Below, in pieces: positions 37,435 through 46,738 of a DNA stretch of 64,000 nt. A program made the position numbers and the translations under genes. Within the stretch, counting starts at the first letter, position 1. Each line of letters begins with the position of its first letter. Origin of the DNA: Streptomyces seoulensis (lineage in GTDB: Bacteria > Actinomycetota > Actinomycetes > Streptomycetales > Streptomycetaceae); contig CP054936.1 in NCBI GenBank assembly GCA_013364255.1, positions 1 through 64,000 of the forward strand, given 5' to 3'. The notes under the pieces are model-generated. The model was given only the letters and a program-made list of their open reading frames with translations, made no database searches and was not told the origin of the DNA.

Positions 37435-38739
37435 TTAGTCCCAGGTGGAGTCCTGAAGGTTGAACTTGCCCGGAGTGGCAGCCTGCATGAACCGCAGGTA
37501 GCCGTCCTGGACGGTGAGCGGCCGGCCGGTCTCGCGGTCCTTCTGCCAGATCTCGTAGTACGGGCCCATGTCGTAGAACGTGACCGGGTCGCCCTTGGCG
37601 GGCTGGGGCCGCACCCATCCGTTGCTGGAGTCGATCCACTGGCCTTGCGCCGTGGCGCAGGTGACCTGCAGGCGTCCGCCCCAGTTGCCGTCCTTGGACC
37701 ACGCGCCGTCGGCGATCTTCACCCACAGGGTGGCAGCGGTCTGGCCGGTAGCGACCGTCTGATTCTTTTCGTGGTCCCACCGGCTTTCACCGAGATGCGA
37801 GTTGATGCCGAGCCGGTCGGTGCGACCGTCCCTGAAACGGACGGTGGACTCGGAGGTGCGCTCCGGGCGGTAGGTGAGGTCCGGCAGCTTGGCGCGCGAG
37901 GTCACGATGCCGTACACGTCCCACGCGAAGGAGCGCAAGTACTGTTGGTTGGTGTCCGGGAAGGTGGTCCGCAGGTACTGCTTGAACGCGTTCTCGTCGA
38001 CGATGCTCTCGTCCTGGACTGCCTGGACGATCGCCCGCCAGGGCGCCCCGTCGGGGCCCCCGACGCGTTCTGCGGCGGCTTCCTCCGCTGCCTTTACGAC
38101 CGCCTCGTCGGTGGGGAACTGCGCCAGGATGGCGGCCGGGTCGAGCGTGCCCTCCGCCTCGGCCTTGAGCTCCTTCGCCTCCTCCTCGTCCGCCCCTTCC
38201 AGCTCCCGCGCGAGCTCCTGCTTGCGCTGCTCCACGATGGCGGCGACCAGCACGTCGCCGGTGGCCAGGTCCGGGACCGAGATGTCCTCCTCCGCCGCAA
38301 GGCTGCGAAGGTCTCCCAAGCGCTCCTCCTCGTCGGTCGGAAGCTGCGCCAGGATGGCGGCCGGGTCGAGCGTGCCCTCCGCCTCGGCCTTGAGCTCCTT
38401 CGCCTCCTCCTCGTCCGCCCCTTCCAGCTCCCGCGTGAGCTCCTGCTTGCGCTGCTCCACGATGGCGGCGACCAGCACATCTTCCGTGACCAGGTCGAAA
38501 ACCGAAATGTCCTCCTCCTCCGCAAGGTTGCGAAGGGCCTCCGTCTGCTCCCTCTTCGTGTGGAGCTTCGGAAGCTCGATCCCCAGCTTCGCCCGGATCA
38601 GGGCCTCGACGCGATCGTTCTTACCCGCTTCGTGCGCGGCCTCGATCGCGGTGATCTCCTGCTGGTCGAGGGTCTTCTCCTCCGCCGGCGCGTCCGGGTC
38701 GTGGAAGATCAGGAAGCTCCTCTTGCGCAGGTACCCCAT
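37435..38739 (-). CDS. hypothetical protein with a 75-residue internal duplication
   Basis: The 434-residue protein has a Glu/Ala-rich coiled-coil-like N-terminal half in which a 75-residue block (DVLVAAIVEQRKQEL..RELEGADEEEAKELKAEAEG) occurs twice in tandem. A C-terminal domain of about 200 residues is rich in Trp and Tyr (FAWDVYGIVTS, ATLWVKIADGAWSKDGNWGG, VTFYDMGPYYEIWQKDRETG). No signal peptide is present. AAGGAGG precedes the ATG. No family is recognised; the aromatic C-terminal domain could bind another macromolecule. It stands alone among element relics. Confidence 0.65.
   Translation of the reverse strand: MGYLRKRSFLIFHDPDAPAEEKTLDQQEITAIEAAHEAGKNDRVEALIRAKLGIELPKLHTKREQTEALRNLAEEEDISVFDLVTEDVLVAAIVEQRKQELTRELEGADEEEAKELKAEAEGTLDPAAILAQLPTDEEERLGDLRSLAAEEDISVPDLATGDVLVAAIVEQRKQELARELEGADEEEAKELKAEAEGTLDPAAILAQFPTDEAVVKAAEEAAAERVGGPDGAPWRAIVQAVQDESIVDENAFKQYLRTTFPDTNQQYLRSFAWDVYGIVTSRAKLPDLTYRPERTSESTVRFRDGRTDRLGINSHLGESRWDHEKNQTVATGQTAATLWVKIADGAWSKDGNWGGRLQVTCATAQGQWIDSSNGWVRPQPAKGDPVTFYDMGPYYEIWQKDRETGRPLTVQDGYLRFMQAATPGKFNLQDSTWD
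38121..38570. repeat. 225-bp tandem duplication inside the hypothetical gene
   Basis: Two 225-bp units start at 38121 and 38346. The first roughly 130 bp of each differ at only one base, while the remainder has diverged. The unit is 75 codons, so copy-number change keeps the frame. Confidence 0.85.
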
Positions 38740-39087
38740 GGGGTGCCTCCTTCCTTGTTGACGCCTCGCCTACTTTGTTGTGAACGCTAAGCGATCAAGG
38801 GACCGGCGGGGCCCGCCCAAGCCGCATCCACCTGATCGGGTGAGCGCGACCACTCGGGCAGCGCGGCTGTGCGAAGCCGCTTCCGGATTCGCGCAGGCGT
38901 TGCCGGTCTCCGCTGGCCGACGGGGCAGCGCGCGGGAGTGGAGCGTGTTGGAAGCGTTGACGAGCCGCTGCCCCGTCAGTCGCTCAGACGACGTGGATGG
39001 TGGCGGCCAGGGTGTGAGGCGTCCCCGTGGGTGTGGACACTCTGACGATGGATCTTGGTGTCCCGAGGAAGAGGTGTCCTGGCGGGA

Positions 39088-39285
39088 CGCAGGTCTCCGT
39101 ATCCGCTGGAGTTCAGGAACGATGCGGTCGCGCTGTGGCGCGCGGCGGACGGGAAGCGCGCGTACGCGGCGGTCACGGCGGACGTCCGGGGGACCGGCGA
39201 GACGCCGCGGTCCTGGGTGTGTCAGGCCGACGAGGCGGCGGGACGGGTACGCGGCGACGAACAGACGGCAGTGGAATACGATCTG
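39088..39285 (+). pseudogene. IS3-family orfA relic
   Basis: The frame reads RRSPYPLEFRNDAVALWRAADGKR, YAAVTADVRGTGETPRSWVCQADEAAG, the helix-turn-helix protein OrfA of IS3-type elements. It breaks off before the leucine-zipper part and no orfB follows. No inverted ends are seen. The rest of 38740-39486 holds nothing recognisable. Confidence 0.65.
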
Positions 39286-39486
39286 GTCCGCCGAACCGGC
39301 TGGCCCAGTAGGCGCGGGGGTCGGAAGCGTTGCCGCTGAAGCAGGCCGCGAAGCCCAAGCTCATGGTGCCGCACAACAGGGGTGATGGCGCGCCCGGAGG
39401 CGAATGCGATCGACGAGGCCCTGGTACCCCGGGTTCTTGCGGCGCTCGGCTGGTAAAAGCGGGCCAGGACAAGGAAACCGTCATCT

Positions 39487-40866
39487 TCATGCACTCGCGA
39501 GTGTGTGCAACCTCCGAGTGAGCCTGCGAACCAGACAGCCGACGGTGCGTCGTGCGAGCGGGGTGTCGGCGTGGAGGGTGTTCAGGTGCAGTCCGCTGTG
39601 GTTGCGGTGGAACCAGAAGAAGGTTCCGTTGGAGGCCGGGTACCACAGGTGCACTCTCGCGGCGCGGTTTGTCGGGTGCTCGGCCCCGGGCGCGGTGCGG
39701 AAGTCGAGGTAGGAGAAGAAGAGGGCAGGGCGGTCGTCGGTCGCGGTGTCGTCCGCGTGGCCGAGGAGCTGCTGTGCCCGTGCGGACTGCACTGCGGCTT
39801 GCCGGCGTGCTGCTTCGTAACCCTGGCCGGCCCGGGCCATCAGCGCGTCGGTGGAGGCGTGGCGCGGGGCGGGGATCGCGATGGGGACGGCGCTGACGAA
39901 CCAGCCGAGGGAATGGGAGTGCTGGCCTGGTCCGCGCCGGTTGATCGGCATCAGGGCCCGGAAGGTGTCGGGGCCGCCTTCGTCCCGGACGGAGGCGGCC
40001 GTGGCAGCGAGAAGCCCAGTGAGCAGGGTTCCGCCGGACGCCCGGCACGCTGTTTCCACTCGTTGCGTCAGGTGAGCGGCCAGCAGGTTACGGGTGCGGT
40101 TGACCGGCGAGTAGCGGTGGCCTGGCTGGACGCCGAGGGCGAGGGGGAAGGCAGGGAGGAACGGCGCTTGGCCGGTGGTGAAGTCCCGCCAGTGCCGCAG
40201 TTGTTCGTCTGTCGCGCGCAGCGCTTGGTTGTAGGTGCGCTCCTGACGTGCGAAATCCCAAAAGCTGCCGGCGGGCGTGGGATCCGGTCGGCGGTGGTGG
40301 GTGAGATCTTCGTAGGCGCGGGTGAGGTCGGCGACGGTGATCGGGGCGGACAGGACATCGGCCACCAGGTGTTCGTAGACGATGTGAACCGTGGCCGACC
40401 TCTCGCGGACGACGGCTCCCATCACGACCAGGGGCCCGGTGATCGGGTTCACCTGCCGGAGCAGCTGGTGCAGGTGGGCGCGTGTGGAGGCTCGTGAGGT
40501 GAGTGGTCCCGCCTCGACATGTTCGAGGTGTGCCTGGGTGGGCGCGCAGCCATGGACGGACACGCCCCATGCGGTGGGGCGGCAGCGGGTGCGCAGGACT
40601 TCGTGCCGCTGTACCAGGTGCAGGAGGGCGGCTTCGAGTGCGGGCAGGTCGAGGCGGCTGGGCAAGTCGAAGCTGCAGGCGATGGCGAAGGTGGTGACCG
40701 GCCGGTTCGCCGCGTGTGCGGCCCAGGCTGCGGCGAGGTGAACGGCCTGGTTGTAGCTGGTGGGCAGACGGGCAGCCGGCGCGGCAGGGTCGTGTGGGAA
40801 GGAGAGGTGCCAGGTGTGGGCGTGGCCGGGGTCGATCTCTGCCTCCTCCACGGGCAGTTGGATCAC
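39487..40866 (-). CDS. free-standing condensation-domain protein (NRPS C-like/acyltransferase)
   Basis: The 459-residue protein has the condensation/CoA-dependent acyltransferase fold: an N-terminal half with FDLPSRLDLPALEAALLHLVQRHEVLRTR and a HHxxxD-type motif in the altered form E165-H166-L-V-A-D170 (IVYEHLVADV). The second half has FRALMPINRRGPG and ALFFSYLDF. The motif keeps the second His and the Asp, so amide or ester formation remains possible. The GTG start at 40866 overlaps the stop of the P450 upstream (GTGA), implying coupling. It may join an acyl chain to an amine or hydroxyl acceptor (inference). Confidence 0.75.
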   Translation of the reverse strand: MIQLPVEEAEIDPGHAHTWHLSFPHDPAAPAARLPTSYNQAVHLAAAWAAHAANRPVTTFAIACSFDLPSRLDLPALEAALLHLVQRHEVLRTRCRPTAWGVSVHGCAPTQAHLEHVEAGPLTSRASTRAHLHQLLRQVNPITGPLVVMGAVVRERSATVHIVYEHLVADVLSAPITVADLTRAYEDLTHHRRPDPTPAGSFWDFARQERTYNQALRATDEQLRHWRDFTTGQAPFLPAFPLALGVQPGHRYSPVNRTRNLLAAHLTQRVETACRASGGTLLTGLLAATAASVRDEGGPDTFRALMPINRRGPGQHSHSLGWFVSAVPIAIPAPRHASTDALMARAGQGYEAARRQAAVQSARAQQLLGHADDTATDDRPALFFSYLDFRTAPGAEHPTNRAARVHLWYPASNGTFFWFHRNHSGLHLNTLHADTPLARRTVGCLVRRLTRRLHTLASA

Positions 40867-42140
40867 CGGGTTGCCTTGGTGGCGATGTTGCCGCTGTACA
40901 CGGGCACGCGCTCGAAGCCGCGCTCGATGAGCACTCCCTGCCGGCGTAGTTCGGTCTCCGCGGTGGCGAGGCGGAGGTCGGGAAACCGGTGGAACAGTGC
41001 GGTGAGCGCGTCGGTCGCCTGCAGGCGGGCGAGGGGCGCGCCGGGGCAGTAGTGCGGGCCGAGCCCGAACGCCAGGTGACCGCCCTGGTGCCGGTTCAGC
41101 CGCGCGGTGTCGGGTTTGGGGAAGGCCGCCGGGTCGCGGTTGGCGGCCGCCAAGGCGACCAGCACCACCGAGCCCTGGGGAATCACGGTGGTGTCGAGGG
41201 CAACGTCGTCGAGGGCGAAACGCCAGACGGAAACCGGGAAGGGGCTGGTGATCCGGAGCAGTTCCTCGGTGAGGCGGGCCGCGGTGGCTTCGGCACGGAG
41301 GGCATCGCGCAGGTGGGGGCTGCGCATGATCTCGATCGCTGCGGAGGCGATCAGTGTGGTGGTGGGTGAGATGCCGCCGGAGAAGAGTCCCCAGGCCACA
41401 GTGACCAGCTCCTCCGCAGTGAGGTGACCCTGGCTGTGGGCGTGGGAGAGGTGGGTGAGGAGGTCGTCGGCGGGTTGGCGCCGTTTTTGGCCGACGATGC
41501 GGGCCCACAGCCCGAACAGGGTGGCTCTTTGTCTGCGGACGGTGGGTTGGTCGGGGTCGACTGCCCTGATCATTTCCAGAGTCAGGCGGGTCAGCTGCTG
41601 CCGCGCTGCGGCCGGGATGCCCAGGACGGCCGCGGTGGTCCGCACGGCGAGCGGGCGGGCGTAGTCGGTGACCAGGTCCGGCTCGGCGGCCGCGGCCATG
41701 TCGTCCAGAAGCTCGGTGCAGGTCCGCGCGATGAACGGCTTACATCGTTTGGCGGCCGTACGCGACAGCAGCGGAGCAAGGACCGTCCGCAGCCGTTGGT
41801 GGTCGGTGCCGTCGCTGTTGAGCAGGTGACGGCCTTCGGCGGAGAAGATGTCGTCGGGGTAGCGGCGGCCGCCGAAGCCCTGCCGGGGATCGGGCAGTCG
41901 GCGCATGTCGTGGGCCAGACGTGCATCCGCCAGCGCTTGTCGTGCCTGGGCGGCGCCGGTGATCAGCCAGGCGACGAGATCCCCGGGCAGCACGACCTGC
42001 TGGACGGGCGCCTGCTGGCGCAGTTCCCGGAAGGCCGTGGCCGCGTCCCAGGACGAGGGATCGCCGCTCACCAGCCGCGGGTGGGGGCATGACCGGGCAG
42101 CGGGAGGATGCTGCACCGCCTGGGGGTCGACGGACGTCAT
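40863..42140 (-). CDS. cytochrome P450 (first of three)
   Basis: The 425-residue P450 has the heme-thiolate motif AFGLGPHYCPGAPLAR with C365, the ExxR segment EELLR, and an I-helix region WGLFSGGISPTTTLIAS that departs from the usual AGxET pattern. It is preceded by the second P450 gene with a 35-bp gap and overlaps the condensation protein gene. It probably oxidises the cluster product or a carrier-bound intermediate (inference); substrate unknown. ATG at 42140. Confidence 0.85.
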   Translation of the reverse strand: MTSVDPQAVQHPPAARSCPHPRLVSGDPSSWDAATAFRELRQQAPVQQVVLPGDLVAWLITGAAQARQALADARLAHDMRRLPDPRQGFGGRRYPDDIFSAEGRHLLNSDGTDHQRLRTVLAPLLSRTAAKRCKPFIARTCTELLDDMAAAAEPDLVTDYARPLAVRTTAAVLGIPAAARQQLTRLTLEMIRAVDPDQPTVRRQRATLFGLWARIVGQKRRQPADDLLTHLSHAHSQGHLTAEELVTVAWGLFSGGISPTTTLIASAAIEIMRSPHLRDALRAEATAARLTEELLRITSPFPVSVWRFALDDVALDTTVIPQGSVVLVALAAANRDPAAFPKPDTARLNRHQGGHLAFGLGPHYCPGAPLARLQATDALTALFHRFPDLRLATAETELRRQGVLIERGFERVPVYSGNIATKATR

Positions 42141-42175
42141 GGTCGCTGGTGGTTTCCTTTGGCGAGGGCGCGGGG

Positions 42176-43384
42176 TCAGGTGAGGGTGACGGGGAGGGCT
42201 GTCACGCCGCGGATCGTGGCGGTGATGTCCTTGTGCCGGACCACCCGGTCGGCCAGTTCGATGCTGCGGGTCCGGGCGAGCAGCCGGCCGAGGGCCAGGG
42301 AGGCTTCCAGCCGGGCGAGCGGGGCGCCGAGGCAGTAATGAATGCCTGCGCCGAAGCTCAGGTGCGGGTTGGGTGCGCGGTCCACGTCGAGCCGGTCGGG
42401 GCGGGCGAAGACGCGGGGGTCGTGGTTGGCCGATCCGATCAACAGGGCCACCGGTGTCCCCCGGTGCAGTGGCGTGCCCGCGATCGAGGTCGGGCGCTGC
42501 ACCGTGCGGAAGGTGATCTGGATGGAGGAGTCGTAGCGCAGCAGCTCGTTCATGGTGCTGCTGTCCAGACGTCCGTGGCCGGCTCGGCCAGCTTTGCTGC
42601 GGGCGGTGGCGAGTTGGGCGGGATGGCGCAGCAGGGCGAGGGCACTGTTGGTGATGATGTTGGCGGTGGTCTCGTATCCGGCCATCAGCAGCAGGGCGCA
42701 CAGCGGAAGCAGGTCGTGGCGGGCCAGCGTGGTCCCGGAGTCGGCTTCGGCGATCAGGGCGCTGAGGGCGTCGGAGCCGGGGTGCCGGCGCCGGTCGTTG
42801 ATTTTCCGGTGCAGGTAGGCGACGAATCCGCCGGCCGCCGAGTGGGCGGCGGCCAGGTCGTGCTCGGTGAGGGCGTAGGGCGGGTCGAGGAGCCGGGCGA
42901 TCGGCGGGGTCTGCTCGCGGATCCAGGGCTGCTCCTGTTCGGGCAGGGCGAACAGGCCGCACACCACACGCAGCGACAGGGGGTAGGCGAAGTCGGTGAG
43001 CAGGTCGACGTGCTGCTTCTCCAGCGCGATGTCGAGCAGGCCGTCGACGGCGGTGGCGATCCCGGGGGCCAGTGCGCTGATCGCGGCGGGGCCGAAGAGG
43101 CGTGCGGCGATACGGCGCAATGGCCCGTGCTCGGGCGGGTCCATGCCCAGGAAGGAGAAGATGCGGTTCGGTGCGGTGAGCGGTCCGTGCCCCAACCGGT
43201 TGTCCCGCAAGGCCCGCGACACCTCGGCATGGCGGGTCACCACCATCAGGCCGTGCGGCCCCTCGCACAGGGCGGCCCTTTCGCGCACTGCGGCGTAACG
43301 GGCGTACGGGTCGGTGTGGAGGTCGGGATCGAACGGGTCGAAGTACGGCCGTACCGCGAGCCGCAGGGCCGAGGGCGGGTTCAT
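42176..43384 (-). CDS. cytochrome P450 (second of three)
   Basis: The 402-residue P450 has the I-helix LLMAGYETTANIITN, ExxR in NELLR, and heme motif SFGAGIHYCLGAPLAR with C351, all canonical for bacterial CYP enzymes of natural-product pathways. ATG at 43384 follows a strong hairpin terminator, so this gene probably starts a unit P450-P450-condensation protein. It needs ferredoxin and a reductase from elsewhere; none is in the cluster. Confidence 0.88.
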   Translation of the reverse strand: MNPPSALRLAVRPYFDPFDPDLHTDPYARYAAVRERAALCEGPHGLMVVTRHAEVSRALRDNRLGHGPLTAPNRIFSFLGMDPPEHGPLRRIAARLFGPAAISALAPGIATAVDGLLDIALEKQHVDLLTDFAYPLSLRVVCGLFALPEQEQPWIREQTPPIARLLDPPYALTEHDLAAAHSAAGGFVAYLHRKINDRRRHPGSDALSALIAEADSGTTLARHDLLPLCALLLMAGYETTANIITNSALALLRHPAQLATARSKAGRAGHGRLDSSTMNELLRYDSSIQITFRTVQRPTSIAGTPLHRGTPVALLIGSANHDPRVFARPDRLDVDRAPNPHLSFGAGIHYCLGAPLARLEASLALGRLLARTRSIELADRVVRHKDITATIRGVTALPVTLT

Positions 43385-43437
43385 TCTCCAGGTCTTTCGT
43401 GCGGAAGCTCGTTCGCCGGTGCACGGCGCGCCGGGGT

Positions 43438-43466
43438 GTGGCAGCGCCGCGGCGGGGCGCTGCCAC
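43438..43466 (-). terminator. hairpin terminator after the secreted protein gene
   Basis: GTGGCAGCGCC (43438-43448) and its exact complement (43456-43466) form an 11-bp stem with a 7-base loop. It lies 14 bp after the leftward stop at 43480 and 54 bp before the next P450 start, dividing the cluster into two transcripts. Confidence 0.7.
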
Positions 43467-43479
43467 CTCCGACGGGTGG

Positions 43480-44043
43480 TCAGGGCGTGTAGGTGACCGT
43501 GCCCTTCTGCGTACTGATGACCTCGCCGTTCGGTTCGGCACCCACGTGGACGGACTGCCCGGTGGCGGAGACGGAGTAGCCGGCGAAGCGGGTGCTGTCG
43601 GCGTCGTTGACTCCCTTGATCGTGAGTTCAAGGACACCGTTGTCGCCCGGCCTGGTCTGGAAGTCGGTGAAGGTGCCCGTGGTCACCGTGCCGTCCGACC
43701 AGTCCACCCGGCTACGGAAGACGGGCGTGACGCCTGCTGCGGGGGCCGTGGGCGAGGGCAGCGTGCCGCTGAACGTGCTCTCGCCCTCGAGGTAGGCCGT
43801 GCCCTGCGCGTCACGACAGGTGACGGTACCCGTTCCCTCGAAGCGGGCCTGGTCGGGGATTCCGGGCTGCGGGGGCGGGGGCGTGCTGGTCGACGTGGTC
43901 TCGCAGGTGACAGGCTCGGCCACCGCAGTGGTCGCGGAGGCAGCCGGTGTCAGGAGCGTCATCGACGCGCACACGGCTGCGGCGAGGACAGTGACGGTCG
44001 GCAGGCGCCGAGCGGACCTGGCCGCCTTGAGAGAGGGACGCAT
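43480..44043 (-). CDS. secreted hypothetical protein
   Basis: The 187-residue protein has a Sec signal peptide (basic MRPSLKAARSARRL, hydrophobic VTVLAAAVCASMTLL, cleavage near ASA). The mature part is beta-rich and Thr/Ser-rich, with two Cys and a proline run. It resembles small Streptomyces extracellular proteins of unknown role. A secreted protein inside a P450/ketosynthase cluster is odd. ATG at 44043 follows a good AAAGGAAAAG. Confidence 0.7.
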   Translation of the reverse strand: MRPSLKAARSARRLPTVTVLAAAVCASMTLLTPAASATTAVAEPVTCETTSTSTPPPPQPGIPDQARFEGTGTVTCRDAQGTAYLEGESTFSGTLPSPTAPAAGVTPVFRSRVDWSDGTVTTGTFTDFQTRPGDNGVLELTIKGVNDADSTRFAGYSVSATGQSVHVGAEPNGEVISTQKGTVTYTP

Positions 44044-44145
44044 GGGTCTTTTCCTTTCCTTCTGTCTGTGACGTGTCCGAGCGGGTGTCGTGTCGGGACC
44101 GGCTGGGGCACGGCCCAGGAGGCCTTCGCTGTGACGCGATCCGGG

Positions 44146-45315
44146 TCAGGGGTCGAGCACGACGGGGAAGTGGGTCCAGCCGCGCACATTGACGCGGTCG
44201 TTGGGGCGCGGTGAGCCGAAGGGCGCTATGCGGGGAAAGCGCCGCAGCACAGCGGGAAGGACGAGGGAGGCTTCCAGCTTTGCCAGCTGCGCACCCAGGC
44301 AGTAGTGGGGACCGCTGCCGAAGGAGAGCAGCCGGCTCGCGGGGCGCTCCGGGGCGAACGTGTCGGGATCGGGGAACTGCTGGGCGTCGCGGTGGGCGTC
44401 GCGGATCCACGCCATGACTTCCTGGCCTTCCGGCACCCGCACATCGCCGACGGTCACCTCGCGCCGGGCGATGCGGGTGATCAGCCCGATGGGCGAGGCG
44501 AGACGCAGGGCCTCGTTGACCGCAGCGTCGATGGCGTCCTCGTCGCCCGATGCCACCGCCTTGCGTGCCGGTGAGGTCATCAGGTCGTTTACCGCGTGGT
44601 CGAGGAGGGTCACCGTCGTGTCGAACCCGCCGGCCAGCGCCAGGGCGAGCGCGGCGGCCGCCTCGTCGTCGCCGAGTGAGGCGGCGACCAGCGAGGCGAG
44701 GTCGTCCCGCGGCGTCGCACGCCGTTCGGCCACCAACTGGTCGAGGTAGGGGCGCAGGGTCGCCGCCGCACGGTCCGCACGCGTCACTGCGGCGAGGCCG
44801 GTCCCGGGGTCGAGGAGGGCCAGCAGCGGCTGCACCAGCTCGTAGAGAAGGGGACCGTCCTCCTCGGGGACGCCGACGAGAGCGCATCCCGTGCTGCTTG
44901 TGACCGGGAGCGTCAACAGCGCATGCAGATCAACGACGTCTCCGCGGGCCCGCTTCTCCAGGAGGTCCAGCTGGTGCTCGACGGTGGTGCGCAGCACGTC
45001 GCTCAGCGCGCGCAGCCGCGCGGGCCGGAACGCGGGCGACATGACCCTCCTCAGCCGCTGATGGCTCGCCGCGTTGTGGAACAGCATGTGCGTGCCGAAC
45101 AACCGCATCCCCGTGCTCTGCCGCCAGCCCGGGAGATGCTCGTCGAACCAGTCGGCGTCCTTGACCATGAACGCCGGATCCCGGGCGATCACCGCCACAT
45201 CGGCATACCGGCGAAACACCAACACGTCGCTGTCCTGGACCCGGTCCTCGGTGTTCTGCACGCGACTCCTGACGACTACGACGGCATGACATAGAGTCGC
45301 CTTGGGAAAGGTCAT
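44146..45315 (-). CDS. cytochrome P450 (third of three), short N-terminus
   Basis: The 389-residue P450 has I-helix LALAGGFDTTVTLLDH, ExxR in NEALR and heme motif SFGSGPHYCLGAQLAK with C339. The N-terminus (MTFPKATLCHAVVVVRSRVQNTEDRVQDSDVLVF) is shorter and odder than usual, and the ATG at 45315 has only a weak AGGT upstream; the true start or a small deletion there is uncertain. It lies 121 bp after the ketosynthase gene in the same direction and may act on an acyl-carrier-bound chain (inference). Confidence 0.8.
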   Translation of the reverse strand: MTFPKATLCHAVVVVRSRVQNTEDRVQDSDVLVFRRYADVAVIARDPAFMVKDADWFDEHLPGWRQSTGMRLFGTHMLFHNAASHQRLRRVMSPAFRPARLRALSDVLRTTVEHQLDLLEKRARGDVVDLHALLTLPVTSSTGCALVGVPEEDGPLLYELVQPLLALLDPGTGLAAVTRADRAAATLRPYLDQLVAERRATPRDDLASLVAASLGDDEAAAALALALAGGFDTTVTLLDHAVNDLMTSPARKAVASGDEDAIDAAVNEALRLASPIGLITRIARREVTVGDVRVPEGQEVMAWIRDAHRDAQQFPDPDTFAPERPASRLLSFGSGPHYCLGAQLAKLEASLVLPAVLRRFPRIAPFGSPRPNDRVNVRGWTHFPVVLDP

Positions 45316-45436
45316 CTGACCTGCAAAGACACGCGACGCGGTCGGGGATCCCCCTGATGGCCCACGTCGCGGCACATGCGGCTCGCGGTCCGCGCCGCGC
45401 ACCGGGACGGTGACCGCGGTCTCGGTCCTGTGGACG

Positions 45437-46657
45437 TCAGGCGGTGCCGAACACCAGCGCCGCGTTCTGCCCGCCGAAGGCGAAGGACGTCGACAGGGCG
45501 CGGCTGAATTCCACGCTGCGAGCTGTGCCGGTGACGATGTCCATCTCCCGTCCGGGGTCCTGCTCGCCGACATTGGCCGTCGGTGGAACCGACTGCTGCT
45601 CCAGCGCGAGCACGGTGACCGCGGCCTCGATGGCCCCCGCGGCGCCCATGGTGTGGCCGATGATGCTCTTCGTCGCCGTCACCGGCGGCACTCTGCCGTC
45701 GAAGACCCGTTGGAGCATGATCGCCTCCGCGGCGTCGCCCAGCAGGGTCGAGGTGCCGTGCGCGTTGACGTGGCCGATGCCGCCCGGCGTGCATCCGGCG
45801 TCGGCCAGAGCCTGCCGTACGGCAGGCTCGGCGCCCGCCCCCTCGGGGTGCGGGGCCGTCGGATGGTAGGCGTCGGCGGAGGCCCCGTACCCGCACAGCA
45901 GAGCGCGGGGGCGGGCTCTGCGGGCGCTCACGTGATCGAGGCGTTCGAGAACGAGAACGGCCGCTCCCTCCCCCAGGACGAAGCCGTCGCGGTCACGGTC
46001 GAAGGGGCGCGAGGCGAGCGAAGGCCGGTCGGTCCGTCGCGACAGCGCCCCCATCCGGGAGAAGCAGACGGCGCTCATCCGCGACCACGACTCGCTGCCG
46101 CCCGCCAGGACCACGTCGCACAGGCCGCCGAGCAGCATGCCCCGGGCCACACCGAGCGCGGTACTGCCCGAGGCGCAGGCGCTGGACACCGTGAAATTCG
46201 GTCCCCTGGCCCCGACGTCCAGGGCGATCTCACCGGCCACCATGTTCGGGACACTTCGCGGGAGAGCGAGAGGGGAGACCGCGGCGGGCCGGCCCCGGCC
46301 GAGCCGGGTGAACTCGGCGACGTAGGTTCGCAGGCTGTTCGAACCGACTCCGAGTACGACGCCGACCCGCTCCGCAGGACCGTCTGCGAGACACAGGTCC
46401 GCGTCCGCTACGGCACGGCGGGCCGCCGCGATCCCCAGATGAGCGAACCGGTCCAGGCGTCGAGTGAGCCGCCCGCCGAGTTCGGCCACAGGATCGAACT
46501 CCGCCACGTCACACGAGATGTCGACCGCAAGGCCCTCGAACTCCGGGTTCCTCGCGCCCAGCGAAAGGCCCGTACACAGGTTCTTCCACGTCGTTTCGGC
46601 GTCACAGCCCGCTGCCGTGAGCAAGCCGAGACCGGTGACGGCCACCGCCTCACCCAC
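45437..46657 (-). CDS. beta-ketoacyl synthase (FabF-like)
   Basis: The 406-residue condensing enzyme has the full catalytic set: C161 in VSSACASGST, H300 in VNAHGTST, K330 and H335 in TKSIIGHTMGAAG. The C-terminal ALSTSFAFGGQNAALVF is typical. It resembles stand-alone KS of small polyketide or modified fatty acid pathways; there is no partner chain-length factor. GTG at 46657 is chosen because GGGAGG is upstream. It follows the acyl carrier protein gene and presumably extends the chain on that protein by one or few malonyl units (inference). Confidence 0.88.
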   Translation of the reverse strand: MGEAVAVTGLGLLTAAGCDAETTWKNLCTGLSLGARNPEFEGLAVDISCDVAEFDPVAELGGRLTRRLDRFAHLGIAAARRAVADADLCLADGPAERVGVVLGVGSNSLRTYVAEFTRLGRGRPAAVSPLALPRSVPNMVAGEIALDVGARGPNFTVSSACASGSTALGVARGMLLGGLCDVVLAGGSESWSRMSAVCFSRMGALSRRTDRPSLASRPFDRDRDGFVLGEGAAVLVLERLDHVSARRARPRALLCGYGASADAYHPTAPHPEGAGAEPAVRQALADAGCTPGGIGHVNAHGTSTLLGDAAEAIMLQRVFDGRVPPVTATKSIIGHTMGAAGAIEAAVTVLALEQQSVPPTANVGEQDPGREMDIVTGTARSVEFSRALSTSFAFGGQNAALVFGTA

Positions 46658-46738
46658 TGGCCCTCCCGAACAGCCGGGCGGACGGGGCGCACAGACGGGC
46701 GGGACCCGCAACCGGCAGCGCACAGGCACGGTCCGCTG

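Noticed and set aside
40863..43637. A 924-codon minus-strand frame extending the first P450 upstream
   Set aside because: The upstream 500 codons overlap the second P450 in another frame and are Arg/Pro-rich noise; the P450 itself begins at the ATG at 42140.
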